Program-made: the position numbers and the translations under genes
Assembly: GCA_025964675.1 (NCBI GenBank)
Contig: JAOPYI010000159.1
Location: forward strand, 1-49,108
DNA: 49,108 nt
Direction of reading: 5' to 3'
Source of the DNA: Sphaerisporangium sp.
GTDB lineage: Bacteria; Actinomycetota; Actinomycetes; Streptosporangiales; Streptosporangiaceae
Notes under the pieces: generated by a model
What the model saw: the letters and a program-made list of their open reading frames with translations, nothing else
What the model was told of the DNA's origin: nothing
Databases searched by the model: none
Shown: piece by piece, positions 1 to 7,890 of the stretch
How the letters are laid out: each line of letters starts with the position of its first letter
Numbering within the stretch: position 1 is the stretch's first letter

Positions 1-24
1 TAGTCCTATAACGAGCCTTGCCGG

Positions 25-1359
25 CTAGTAATCGCCGTAATGCTGAGTGTTGTATTTCAGCCACCGACTGAACTGCTCACCCGGCTGCCAACTCTTGCGC
101 AGGACTCCCTTTTTCTTGAGATCCGGGATGCGATTGGGTCCGCCACAATTGCAGCGCCGCCGAGTAGATAGCCTTGCCGGCCAGCGCGCTGGTGTCGAAC
201 TTAGGTACGAGCGGAAGTACTGGAACCCGTCAATGCCCGCACATCTGTAATACTGTCCACCGATGGTCAGCAGCGTGGCGTTGGGTGTGTCGAAGGTTGC
301 ACAGTCGGCCCGGGAGCCGAGCGTGGTGTCGCTGGTAACGCTGAGCGTGGTTGTGGGGTCGATCGTAACCGGATAGCGGATTGCCGGGTCGGCCAACCAG
401 GTCGCATCCGGCTTAAGCACCAGCACTTGCCGACCGTTCTCGCGCACCACCGACGTAGTGATCGCTCCGATCCGGCGAGCCGGTGCGCTACCGGCCTGCT
501 GCTCGGCACCAGCGGTGGTGTCCCACATCACCGGCTGGGGCGCCTGGGCGACCACTTTGTCCTTGGCGTCGGTGAGCTGTAACCCGCCCTGCTTACTCTT
601 GCCGAACGTCATTCCCGACGTCTGGACCGGGATGCGCAATTCCACCGGCCCTGCAGGCCGCTCTCGCAAGACGACCTCATGTGAGAACCCTGTGGTCAGT
701 GCGGTGACGACCAGGTCCGCAGAGGGGCCGGCAGCATCGACGTACGTGGCGACGTTACCCTTGACCACCGGACGCGGGAGTGTCTTACCCCACGACAAGG
801 CAAACTTTTGGCCGTTGGCACGCTCCATCGAGGCGAACGGGCCATCCCCGCCGAGTGAGAACTCCACCTTCGCCTTGGCGACCTTCGGCTTGTGCACACC
901 GCCCTGCTAGACCAGCGAGGTGTCCATCCACGCCCAGGTCCCATCGGCCTGCTTCACCCGAGAAGGCGCCGAATAGGACTCCGTGACGAGATGCGCGTCC
1001 GGGAATGCCCAGGTACGGGAACCCTCCGTACCCGTCTGAACCACCTCGACCGGCTTGCCCCGTCGCTGAGCCTCCTTTACCCCCGCCCGGAGCGCCGCTT
1101 CCGGATCATCCGGACGCGGAAATGCCGTCATCGCCGGGGCGGGAGGCGTCGCAGGGTCTGCCTGCGCTCGAGGCGTGGAGCGAGTCGTGTCCGCAGTGGC
1201 CGGTGGCGTCGCACCGGCCGCAAGAAGGGAGACCGTCAAGGCCGAAGCCGTCGCCAGCGCTACACCGCGGCCTAACCGAGCCCCCGAGCGATCACGGCGT
1301 AAGGGGAACGTTCCTGAAAACGGTCCTGCCAGGATTCGGTCTCGACTGAACGCGCACAA
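25..1359 (-). pseudogene. Decayed DNRLRE/RHS-type secreted protein (N-terminal part)
   Basis: Two open stretches in the same reading frame (1359 to 910 and 906 to 25) are split by one in-frame TAG at 907-909. The residues before it (ending WAWMDTSLV) and after it (QGGVHKPKVAKAKVEFSLGG) read straight through as the N-terminal beta-rich region I know from large actinobacterial DNRLRE-domain/RHS-repeat secreted proteins. An Ala-rich signal-like segment lies near the start (GVALATASALTVSLLAAG). Near 198 a one-base deletion breaks the frame: restoring it gives KFDTSALAGKAIYSAALQLW, which matches the family's DNRLRE segment, but that frame also stops soon after. Beyond this point I recognise nothing, and the large RHS repeat portion is absent from the window. 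The start is unclear (TTG at 1359). What is seen is a nonsense codon plus a frameshift; the family name is from memory. Confidence 0.75.
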
Positions 1360-1384
1360 AGTGCGGGCTTAAAACAGGCCTCCG

Positions 1385-1442
1385 TGACAGTGCCTACCAC
1401 CAAAAGCGGTGGGACCCGGTTGGCAATCGGGTCCCACTGTCA
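1385..1442. terminator. Nested inverted repeats between pseudogene and inhibitor gene
   Basis: A perfect 10-bp stem, GTGGGACCCG (1409-1418) with CGGGTCCCAC (1428-1437), has a 9-nt loop. An outer 8-bp repeat, TGACAGTG (1385-1392) with CACTGTCA (1435-1442), overlaps it, so the two are mutually exclusive at their 3' arm. It lies downstream of the inhibitor gene (minus strand) and upstream of the pseudogene, so a terminator for the inhibitor transcript is the simplest reading. Confidence 0.5.
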
Positions 1443-1473
1443 ACGCTGAGAGGGGCTTTCGTGCCGTCAGATG

Positions 1474-2016
1474 TCAGAAGTTGTACACGGCTCCGGTGTA
1501 GGCGTGGAGCTCGCAGGGGTTGCTGAAGGTGCGTTCGAACCAGAGGCGGTGGCCGTCCCACATGCCGGAGGCCGAGACCGTCACAGGCTCGTATTGCTTG
1601 GTGCAGGCGACGTCACGTGACACCTTCAGGTCGCCGAGGTCCCCCGAGATGGGTTCCAGCAGCCGGCACGCCTCGGACGGCCGCGGATGCGTGCCGCCGG
1701 GGACCGTGCACTGCAGGAGGACGACCCGGTCCGAGGGCGCCATCGCCTCGCCTCGGGCGACGGTGAGCAGAAGCGCCCGGCTGATCCCCCTGATCGGATG
1801 CCACGCGGCGGAGTGGGCGGCCGGCCCTCCCGGGAACGGCCGTGGAATGAAAGCGGCGGTCGCGGGTACCGGGCCGGCGTCGAGGGTGGTGGCCGCGGAT
1901 ACGGCGGCGGCGCGCGACGCGGTGGCAGCCCCGGATGCGGTGGCAGCGCCTGGAGACAGGGCGGTCGTGCCCAGGGCCAGGGCCACGCAGGTCAGGCCCG
2001 TGATGAGACGTCGCAT
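1474..2016 (-). CDS. Secreted subtilisin-inhibitor (SSI) family protease inhibitor, P1 Lys
   Basis: A 180-residue secreted protein with a signal peptide (MRRLITGLTCVALALGTTAL, cleavage near the following Ala-rich stretch), a low-complexity Ala-rich linker to about residue 50, and an SSI fold domain from about residue 75 to the end. The domain has the four family cysteines (C103, C117, C138, C168) that make two disulfides in SSI, and the C-terminal SNPCELHAYTGAVYNF block. Aligning C138-T-K-Q-Y with the SSI reactive site C-P-M-V-Y places Lys140 at P1 and Gln141 at P1', which by family precedent favours trypsin-like rather than subtilisin-like targets. It is divergent from a six-gene secreted protease array, so it may protect the producer or restrain one of those enzymes; that is inference. 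Ribosome site GGGGGA precedes ATG 2016. Confidence 0.9.
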   Translation of the reverse strand: MRRLITGLTCVALALGTTALSPGAATASGAATASRAAAVSAATTLDAGPVPATAAFIPRPFPGGPAAHSAAWHPIRGISRALLLTVARGEAMAPSDRVVLLQCTVPGGTHPRPSEACRLLEPISGDLGDLKVSRDVACTKQYEPVTVSASGMWDGHRLWFERTFSNPCELHAYTGAVYNF

Positions 2017-2121
2017 CTGAATCCCCCGATTTCGTTTGCCGTTGAGCGGTCGCCGATCTCCCGCGCGCTCGCTCGTCCATCACGGGCTGCCCTTGATCGG
2101 CGAGCGAAATTCGACGCATCA

Positions 2122-2200
2122 GTTATCTCTCCGGTTCCACTGGTTTCATAACAAGAAGATAACAGACGGTCACTTTTGTCCGGTTTGGGGCCCAGTGACC
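2122..2200. promoter_or_regulatory. Two inverted repeats in the inhibitor/protease divergent region
   Basis: The 267-nt region between the SSI-type gene and P1 holds two spaced 7-bp perfect inverted repeats: GTTATCT (2122-2128) with AGATAAC (2157-2163), and GGTCACT (2168-2174) with AGTGACC (2194-2200). Position suggests operator sites for one or both divergent genes. No Crp-type GTGA-N6-TCAC site is present here, unlike P3-P5. Confidence 0.35.
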
Positions 2201-2225
2201 AAGATCGCCGCAGTACGGTCGCTGG

Positions 2226-2267
2226 TGTCTCTTTACGTACGCATGGGACCTTCCCGGGCATCCCATG
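2226..2267 (+). promoter_or_regulatory. Leader element and stem-loop of protease P1
   Basis: The sequence TGTCTCTTT...ACGCATGGGA is the P1 version of an element seen before P3, P4, P5 and P6. It is followed by a perfect 7-bp stem CATGGGA (2242-2248) / TCCCATG (2261-2267) with a 12-nt loop, ending 16 nt before the ATG, with AAGGAG as ribosome site. Confidence 0.4.
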
Positions 2268-2283
2268 ACAAAGAAGGAGTTCA

Positions 2284-3789
2284 ATGAACACCCGAGCAAA
2301 GCGCCTGATCCTCCCTCTCGGTGGCGCCATCCTGGCCACGGGCATGATCGGTGCCACCCTCACCAGCACCGCCAGCGCGCAGGCCAAGCCGACTCCTGTG
2401 AAGTCGGGCGCACTGGCAAACGGGACCGACGCGAAGGCCATCGCGGGGTCCTGGACACCCAGCAAGCTGAAGTCCGCCAAGAGCTTCCTGGCTGACTCCT
2501 CGCAGTCCGGCAAGCTGAAGGCGAGCACGAGCAAGGCCTCCGCCGACGGCAAGGCCGGCACCGTCGCCCCGACCGGCGCCGGAGGCAAGACCGCCGGCAC
2601 GTCCAAGAACGTCAACCTGCCCACCAACGTCGGCAAGGTCTTCTTCCAGGTCGACGGCAAGCCGTACTGGTGCTCCGGCACCTCGATCCAGTCGAAGTAC
2701 CGCAACCTGGTCGCCACCGCCGGACACTGCGTGTACGACACCAAGGCGAACAAGTACGTCGACAACTTCGTCTTCATCCCCGGTTACTACCAGGGCAAGG
2801 CGCCGTGGGGCATCTACGTCGGCTCGAAGGTCAACCTCCACGACGACTTCACCGTCTATGAGGACTACGACTACGACTACGCCTTCGTCAACGTCTTCAA
2901 CGGCGTCAAGCAGACGGGCGAGCAGGTCGTCGACAAGACCGCCTACGACGCCTACAAGGGTCCGAAGTTCGCCAATGACGTAGAGATCACCCAGGCCGAG
3001 TACCAGAAAAAGGTCGACGAGAAGGGCGGCGAGACCGCCGACGCCTGGTCGAAGAGCACTGGTAGCGAGATCGTCCTGCCCTGGGGCACCGCCGGCGGCC
3101 AGCGGGTCGTCAAGGAGGTCACCAAGGACGAGTACGACAAGGCTCCCGCGGCCGACGCCAAGGTGAACTACGCCAAGGCGCCGGGCAAGACCGCCACGGA
3201 GATCGTGGACGAGGTCACGTACACCAAGTACGCAGGCCCCGGCTACAAGAAGATGGTCGACTCCGCCTACACCATCACCCACTACTACGTGAAGTACTGG
3301 GTGAAGAAGACCACCACGGTCAAGTACTACAAGACGGTCTTCTCCATCAAGACGTTCGTGGACGCGGGTCGCCTCGGCGACAACGTCGGCGGCCAGGGCT
3401 TCACCTGGAACCGGAGCACGAAGGCGAAGCAGTTCAGCTTCGGCTACCCGACCGACGCGCACCTTGACGGCAACAAGGCCTACACCGGCGAGACCATGAA
3501 GTGGTGCTACGGCCAGACCGCCGCCGCTCCCGCCGTGGCGCAGTACAAGGCCGAGGAGCAGCTCGCAATCAAGTGCGCCTTCACCCCCGGCGCAACCGGC
3601 GGCCCGTTCCTGATCGAGTACAAGAGCAGCAAGCGGACCGGTTACGTCAACGGCGTCGTGAGCCTGACTCTCGACACCGACGGCAACGGTCGCTACGACC
3701 ACATCACGACGCCGTACTTCAACAGCGACACCTACGGCATCTACAAGTACGCCGCCAACCTGTGGACCGGGAAGCTTACGAGCAGCTGA
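2284..3789 (+). CDS. Secreted V8/trypsin-like serine protease paralogue P1, Thr at the catalytic Ser position
   Basis: A 501-residue protein with signal peptide (MNTRAKRLILPLGGAILATG, cleavage near residue 32), a probable propeptide to about residue 105, and a chymotrypsin-fold domain resembling V8-like endopeptidases. His148 lies in VATAGHC and Asp198 in DYDYDYAFV. The third catalytic position, residue 438, reads G-A-T-G-G-P (codon ACC at 3595-3597), so Thr replaces the nucleophilic Ser. Residues about 208-359 are a Tyr/Lys-rich insertion shared only with P3 and P4, with degenerate units such as EVTKDEYDKAP and VDEVTYTKYAGPG. Cysteines beside the active site (WCYG and KCAF) are present. Start ATG 2284 follows AAGGAG. 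It may be a weak enzyme or a non-catalytic binder; Thr-for-Ser in this family usually cripples activity. Single-gene transcript with its own terminator. Confidence 0.9.
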   Translation: MNTRAKRLILPLGGAILATGMIGATLTSTASAQAKPTPVKSGALANGTDAKAIAGSWTPSKLKSAKSFLADSSQSGKLKASTSKASADGKAGTVAPTGAGGKTAGTSKNVNLPTNVGKVFFQVDGKPYWCSGTSIQSKYRNLVATAGHCVYDTKANKYVDNFVFIPGYYQGKAPWGIYVGSKVNLHDDFTVYEDYDYDYAFVNVFNGVKQTGEQVVDKTAYDAYKGPKFANDVEITQAEYQKKVDEKGGETADAWSKSTGSEIVLPWGTAGGQRVVKEVTKDEYDKAPAADAKVNYAKAPGKTATEIVDEVTYTKYAGPGYKKMVDSAYTITHYYVKYWVKKTTTVKYYKTVFSIKTFVDAGRLGDNVGGQGFTWNRSTKAKQFSFGYPTDAHLDGNKAYTGETMKWCYGQTAAAPAVAQYKAEEQLAIKCAFTPGATGGPFLIEYKSSKRTGYVNGVVSLTLDTDGNGRYDHITTPYFNSDTYGIYKYAANLWTGKLTSS

Positions 3790-3804
3790 CGTCGGCCACG
3801 GCAA

Positions 3805-3838
3805 GGTAGGGGGCCGGCCGCATGTCCGGCCCCCTACC
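3805..3838 (+). terminator. Terminator hairpin after P1
   Basis: Perfect 13-bp stem GGTAGGGGGCCGG (3805-3817) / CCGGCCCCCTACC (3826-3838), 8-nt loop, 16 nt after the stop codon. No T-run follows, as is common for actinomycete terminators. Confidence 0.75.
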
Positions 3839-3981
3839 GGCGCACTCGCCCGCGAACCCAGACCACACGTCTGATAACGAAGTGACTCCAGGTCAGCCAA
3901 GTACAGTGCCGAGAGCCAATTGATCTGGAAAAATCGCCCTTCACTGTCGTCTGCTCACTTTTGATCACTGGAAGGTACGAA

Positions 3982-5190
3982 ATGCCAGCCCGAGCGAAGC
4001 GGTTCACGCTCACTTTCTGCGTCGCCCTCGCGACCGCGAGTGTGATCGTTTCCGCGGGCGCGGGGTCCATGGGGGCGCTCGCCTCGAGCCGGTCGGCACC
4101 CTCGGGCATCACGTCCGTCGCGCTGGCGCAGAGTGACGCGGACATGCGGAAGGTCGTCGACTGGTGGACGCCCGACCGGCTGAAGCACGCGAGCACCTAC
4201 TCGCCCAAGACGGCGGGCTCCAGCACCGGAACCGGCGGCACCGCCACGGCCGCCCCGACAGCCCCGAGCTCCACCGCCGCCGTGACCCCCGCCGCCGCCA
4301 AGGCCGGCACCACGACGAAGGCCCCCAACAGCAAGACGACCGCCCTCTCCGGCACGCCCTCGCCGAAGACGACGTCCCAGATCATCAACTCCAAGAACAT
4401 CAACCTCCCGCCCACGGTGGGCAAGGTGTTCTTCCGCATCGGCGCCACCGAGTACTGGTGCTCGGCCTCGTCTGTGCACTCCAAGTACGGGAACGTCGTG
4501 GCCACCGCGGGCCACTGCGCGTACGACGTCAAGAACGGCAAGCCGGTCGAATACTGGGTGTTCATCCCCTCTTACACCGGTGACGGTACGACGCCCTACG
4601 GCATCTACGTGGGGCACACGCTGTACCTCAACGAGACGTACGCGGTCACCGGCGACTTCGACTTCGACTACGCCTTCGTCACCGTCCACCGCGGCTACCG
4701 CTGGGACCTGGACAAGGACGCGAACGGCAACGTCAAGAAGGACGCCAAGGGCCAGCCCGTGTACACGACCTTCGACACCGGGCGCCTGGAGAGCCAGGTC
4801 GGGGGGCAGGGCTTCGCCTGGAACAGGGGATTCACCGTCGCGGCGTACGCGTTCGGGTATCCAGCGGGCCCGCACCCCAACCAGACCCGGCCGTACACCG
4901 GCCGGACGATGGAGTCCTGCCTGACCCGGGCCACCAGGAAGATATCCACGCAGAAGTGGGAGCTGGACAACGGCGTGCTCTTCGAGGGATGCGCGTTCAC
5001 GGCCGGCGCCAGCGGCGGCCCCTGGGTGATCAAGTACAGCAGCGTCCGCCGCATCGGCTACCTCAACGGCGTCAACAGCCTCACCTGGGACCTGAACGGC
5101 GACGGCCGCTACGACGGCGTGTCCTCTCCGTACTTCAACACGGACACCTTCCGCGTGTACTCCTACGCCACCCGGCAGAACACCGGCTGA
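3982..5190 (+). CDS. Secreted V8/trypsin-like serine protease paralogue P2 (complete triad)
   Basis: A 402-residue member of the array and the most diverged. Start ATG 3982 is chosen over TTG 3961 because GGAAGG lies 7 nt before it. The signal peptide (MPARAKRFTLTFC, then an Ala/Val-rich core) differs from the MNTR-type of the others, and the Ala/Thr/Pro-rich linker at about residues 75-130 is longer. Catalytic residues are His178 (VATAGHC), Asp229 (FDFDYAFV) and Ser344 (GASGGPW), so the triad is intact. In place of the 150-residue insertion of P1/P3/P4 it has a short 30-residue segment with Asp/Asn/Lys turns. Cysteines around the active site are kept (ESC, GCAF). Its upstream region lacks the leader motif shared by the other five, which suggests separate control or an older duplication. 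Own terminator downstream. Confidence 0.9.
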   Translation: MPARAKRFTLTFCVALATASVIVSAGAGSMGALASSRSAPSGITSVALAQSDADMRKVVDWWTPDRLKHASTYSPKTAGSSTGTGGTATAAPTAPSSTAAVTPAAAKAGTTTKAPNSKTTALSGTPSPKTTSQIINSKNINLPPTVGKVFFRIGATEYWCSASSVHSKYGNVVATAGHCAYDVKNGKPVEYWVFIPSYTGDGTTPYGIYVGHTLYLNETYAVTGDFDFDYAFVTVHRGYRWDLDKDANGNVKKDAKGQPVYTTFDTGRLESQVGGQGFAWNRGFTVAAYAFGYPAGPHPNQTRPYTGRTMESCLTRATRKISTQKWELDNGVLFEGCAFTAGASGGPWVIKYSSVRRIGYLNGVNSLTWDLNGDGRYDGVSSPYFNTDTFRVYSYATRQNTG

Positions 5191-5210
5191 GCGGGCCAGG
5201 AGCTGTCACA

Positions 5211-5246
5211 GCGAGAGGGGCCCGGCGGATGCCGGGCCCCTCTCGC
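5211..5246 (+). terminator. Terminator hairpin after P2
   Basis: Perfect 16-bp stem, GCGAGAGGGGCCCGGC (5211-5226) with GCCGGGCCCCTCTCGC (5231-5246), GGAT loop, 20 nt after the stop codon. The longest stem among the array terminators. Confidence 0.8.
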
Positions 5247-5412
5247 GTTGTGGGGGGCCGCGGCGACCTTCTCCCGCCGCCACGGAAGATCCTTTCGGGC
5301 AGTGTCCCGTTCCACGATTAAAAGAGCTGCCGCCTTGGCCGGTTTGTCCGGTTCGGGATGCCTGCTGGGCCGTTAGACGTAGGGACCCGCGGTTTTGGCT
5401 CCCCTGTTGGGA

Positions 5413-5428
5413 TGTGATGTGCGTCACA
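5413..5428. promoter_or_regulatory. Crp-type operator upstream of P3
   Basis: TGTGATGTGCGTCACA is an exact TGTGA-N6-TCACA palindrome and also fits the Streptomyces Crp pattern GTG-N6-GNCAC. It lies 276 nt before the TTG start of P3, in a 514-nt non-coding stretch (5191-5704) that otherwise holds the P2 terminator and the P3 leader. Segments of this stretch recur before P4 (for example TTAGACGTAG and ATGCCCTGATCTGC), so the two upstream regions are duplicates. Confidence 0.65.
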
Positions 5429-5643
5429 AAGCCTCCGAAGCGCCCGGCCGGCAGTTAACAGGGATCACTCAGGAACCATTTGCCACAGACATGCCCTGAT
5501 CTGCACGAATAAGGGTGCCTGTGAGGCTCTTGACTGCAGGTGTCCACTGGCGCGGCGATCAGGGAGTGACCACGCGGGGACGAAGGTCAAAAATCGCCGC
5601 GATTCCGGTTACCGGAGACAAGATCTTGTCTGTATCTTCCTGG

Positions 5644-5680
5644 TTATCCCTTTACTGACGCATGGGGCGCAGGATGCGTT
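5644..5680 (+). promoter_or_regulatory. Leader element and stem-loop of protease P3
   Basis: TTATCCCTTTACTGACGCAT begins the shared leader motif. ACGCAT (5658-5663) pairs with ATGCGT (5674-5679), extended by a G-U pair, with a 10-nt loop. It ends 25 nt before the TTG start. Nearly identical to the P4 leader. Confidence 0.4.
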
Positions 5681-5704
5681 CCACGACAGACCAACGGAGT
5701 TTCC

Positions 5705-7240
5705 TTGAACACCCGAGTTAAGCGTCTCGCCCTCCCGCTCGGTGGCGTCATCGCCGCCACGAGCATGATCGGCGCCACCCTGGTCACCTCGGCCAACGCG
5801 GCCACCGCGCCGGTCAAGAAGGTCGTCAGCCTGGCCTCCGCCAGCAGTGCGCAGAAGGTTGCGAACTTCTGGAGCGACAAGGCCGGCGCCCGCCTGAAGG
5901 CCGCCGGCCAGTATCAGGCCAGCGCCGAGGTTTCCGGCAAGGTCAAGCTCGGCGGTGGCACCGCTGCTCCCTCCGGCAAGGCCGGCGTTGTGCCGCCGAT
6001 CGGCCAGGAGAAGGTCGTCCCGACCAAGGTCAAGAACGTCAACCTGCCGAAGACCATCGGCAAGGTGTTCTTCACGGTGGGTGACAAGGAGTACTGGTGC
6101 TCCGCGTCCTCGGTGCAGAGCAAGTACCACAACCTGGTCGCCACCGCCGGACACTGCGTGTTCGACGAGGGCATCCAGAACGGTGCGCTCGACAACTGGG
6201 TGTTCATCCCCGGTTACTACCAGGGCAAGGCTCCCTGGGGCATCTACGTCGGCAAGGCCGCCTACACCCACTACGACTTCGCGGTGTACGAGGACTTCGA
6301 CAGCGACTACGCGTTCGTCACGGTCTTCAACGGCATCTCGTACGCCGGTGAGAAGGCTGTCGCCAAGGACGTCTACGACAAGTGGCAGGGCTACAAGTAC
6401 ACCGACAAGCAGGAGATCTCGTCGGCGGACTACACCAAGCTCGTTGACGAGTTCGGTGACAAGGCCCCGGTGACCAGCGAGACCACTGGTTCCGAGATCG
6501 TCCTTCCTTGGGGCACCGCCGGCGGCCAGAAGGCCAACAAGGAAGTCACCAAGGACGAGTACACCAAGGCCCCCGCGCCCGGCTCCAAGGTGAACTACTC
6601 CAAGGCTCCGCCGCTGAACCACACGGAGATCGTGGACGAGGCCACCTACACGGCCTACACGGGTCCGGGCTACAAGAAGATCGTGGATAGCTCGTACACG
6701 ATCGAGCACTACTTCGTGAAGTACTGGGTGAAGAAGTCCTCCACCACCAAGTACTACAAGCTCGTCTACGTGATCGAGCTGTACAAGGACGCGGGTCGTC
6801 TCGGCGACAACGTGGGTGGCCAGGGCTTCACCTGGAACCAGAAGGTCGGCCAGCCGGTCTACCAGTTCGGTTACCCCGCCGGCCCCCACCCCGACGGTGA
6901 CACGCCCTTCACGGGTGCCACGCCGAAGTGGACCTACGGCAAGACCTTCGCCGCCGCTGCGGCCGCGAAGTTCAAGGCCGAGGCCCAGATCGGTCTCAAG
7001 TCCTCGCAGACCGCCGGCACGTCCGGTGGCCCCTGGATCCTGAAGTACAGCAGCACGAAGCGTCTCGGCTACATCAACGGTGTCACCAGCCTCATCGGTG
7101 ACGCTGACGGCAACGGCCGGATCGACTTCAGCACCTCGCCGTACTTCGACGGTGAGACCTACGCGATCTACAGCGCGGCCGCCAACCTCTGGTCCGGCTC
7201 GATCGTCACCAAGGACGGCGACATCGCCATCAAGGCCTGA
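5705..7240 (+). CDS. Secreted V8/trypsin-like serine protease paralogue P3 (triad intact, active-site cysteines lost)
   Basis: A 511-residue paralogue starting at TTG 5705 after ACGGAG; the start is fixed by the MNTRVKR-type signal peptide shared by P1, P4, P5 and P6. Domain order is signal peptide (to about residue 32), propeptide with the conserved GKVKLGGG and NVNLPKTIGKVFF blocks (about 75-120), and protease domain with His150 (TAGHC), Asp201 (DSDYAFV) and Ser440 (GTSGGPW). Residues about 211-361 are the Tyr/Lys-rich insertion. The two cysteines that flank the catalytic loop in the other five copies are replaced together (WTYG for WCYG, KSSQ for KCSM), so a disulfide has probably been lost as a unit. 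Nearest relative is P4, with homologous upstream and downstream DNA. The C-terminus adds a short KDGDIAIKA tail. Confidence 0.92.
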   Translation: MNTRVKRLALPLGGVIAATSMIGATLVTSANAATAPVKKVVSLASASSAQKVANFWSDKAGARLKAAGQYQASAEVSGKVKLGGGTAAPSGKAGVVPPIGQEKVVPTKVKNVNLPKTIGKVFFTVGDKEYWCSASSVQSKYHNLVATAGHCVFDEGIQNGALDNWVFIPGYYQGKAPWGIYVGKAAYTHYDFAVYEDFDSDYAFVTVFNGISYAGEKAVAKDVYDKWQGYKYTDKQEISSADYTKLVDEFGDKAPVTSETTGSEIVLPWGTAGGQKANKEVTKDEYTKAPAPGSKVNYSKAPPLNHTEIVDEATYTAYTGPGYKKIVDSSYTIEHYFVKYWVKKSSTTKYYKLVYVIELYKDAGRLGDNVGGQGFTWNQKVGQPVYQFGYPAGPHPDGDTPFTGATPKWTYGKTFAAAAAAKFKAEAQIGLKSSQTAGTSGGPWILKYSSTKRLGYINGVTSLIGDADGNGRIDFSTSPYFDGETYAIYSAAANLWSGSIVTKDGDIAIKA

Positions 7241-7273
7241 CGTTCTAGCCAGCTAGAGCACAGCAGTCCTTAG

Positions 7274-7301
7274 CAGGGCCCGGCATCCGTGCCGGGCCCT
7301 G
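7274..7301 (+). terminator. Terminator hairpin after P3
   Basis: Stem CAGGGCCCGGC (7274-7284) / GCCGGGCCCTG (7291-7301), 6-nt loop, then TTTCGCG. It is preceded by a TCTAG-CCAG-CTAGA mini-palindrome just after the stop codon that is repeated identically after P4. Confidence 0.75.
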
Positions 7302-7350
7302 TTTCGCGTTCACGGCGGTTGTGAGCATCCGTGGAACGTTCATCGATCAT

Positions 7351-7378
7351 GCCGGCCCCGAGGGCTCGCGGGGCCGGC
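7351..7378. repeat. Second inverted repeat in the P3-P4 spacer
   Basis: Perfect 10-bp stem GCCGGCCCCG (7351-7360) / CGGGGCCGGC (7369-7378), about 50 nt past the P3 terminator. The spacer from 7241 to 7890 (650 nt) holds this, the P3 terminator, a Crp-type site and the P4 leader; no coding sequence was recognised in it. Confidence 0.4.
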
Positions 7379-7600
7379 AGCAGCTCCTGGCGCGCTGTCC
7401 GAAGCCTTCCCTCGAACGATCCTGGCGGCCCATGACCCCGCCGCGACGTATCCGCCGACCGCGCCGATCCGCACTGCCCGTGAGGGTGTGACCACTCTCC
7501 GGATCACGAAAAACGGCCTCGCGACGACCTCTCCAGAGAGATTCCCGTCAATGAAGGCGGCTTAGACGTAGCCAGACCGCGAACGGCTCCGTCGGTTCGG

Positions 7601-7616
7601 TGTGATCTGCGTCACA
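7601..7616. promoter_or_regulatory. Crp-type operator upstream of P4
   Basis: TGTGATCTGCGTCACA is an exact TGTGA-N6-TCACA match, 274 nt before the P4 start. It is the same site as before P3 with two changed spacer bases, at the same distance. Confidence 0.65.
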
Positions 7617-7830
7617 CTGACGTGGCTGAGCGGCAAGGGCGACTCACTCTCGTCACATCCGAACCAGTCGGTACAGAGATGCCCTGATCTGCGAGTAAGA
7701 CCCCGAGTTGGAGATCTCTGACAGGATCTGTCCGCCTAGCTGGAGGGTTACGAAAAGGTCACGCCGGGGCGAAGGTCAAAATTCACCCAGAACCGCTCCC
7801 ACAGACCAAGATCTTCTCGCTATCTTCTGG

Positions 7831-7866
7831 TTATCCCTTTACTGACGCATGGCACGCAGGATGCGT
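7831..7866 (+). promoter_or_regulatory. Leader element and stem-loop of protease P4
   Basis: TTATCCCTTTACTGACGCAT is identical to the P3 element. ACGCAT (7845-7850) pairs with ATGCGT (7861-7866), 10-nt loop. It ends 24 nt before the TTG start codon. Confidence 0.4.
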
Positions 7867-7890
7867 TCCACGACAGCCCAAGGAGTTTCC

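Noticed and set aside
2281-3900. Long minus-strand open frames opposite protease genes (539, 426, 414 and 377 codons)
   Set aside because: They are antisense to the real proteases, read as Val/Leu/Gly/Asp-rich low-complexity sequence without motifs, and arise from high-GC codon bias.
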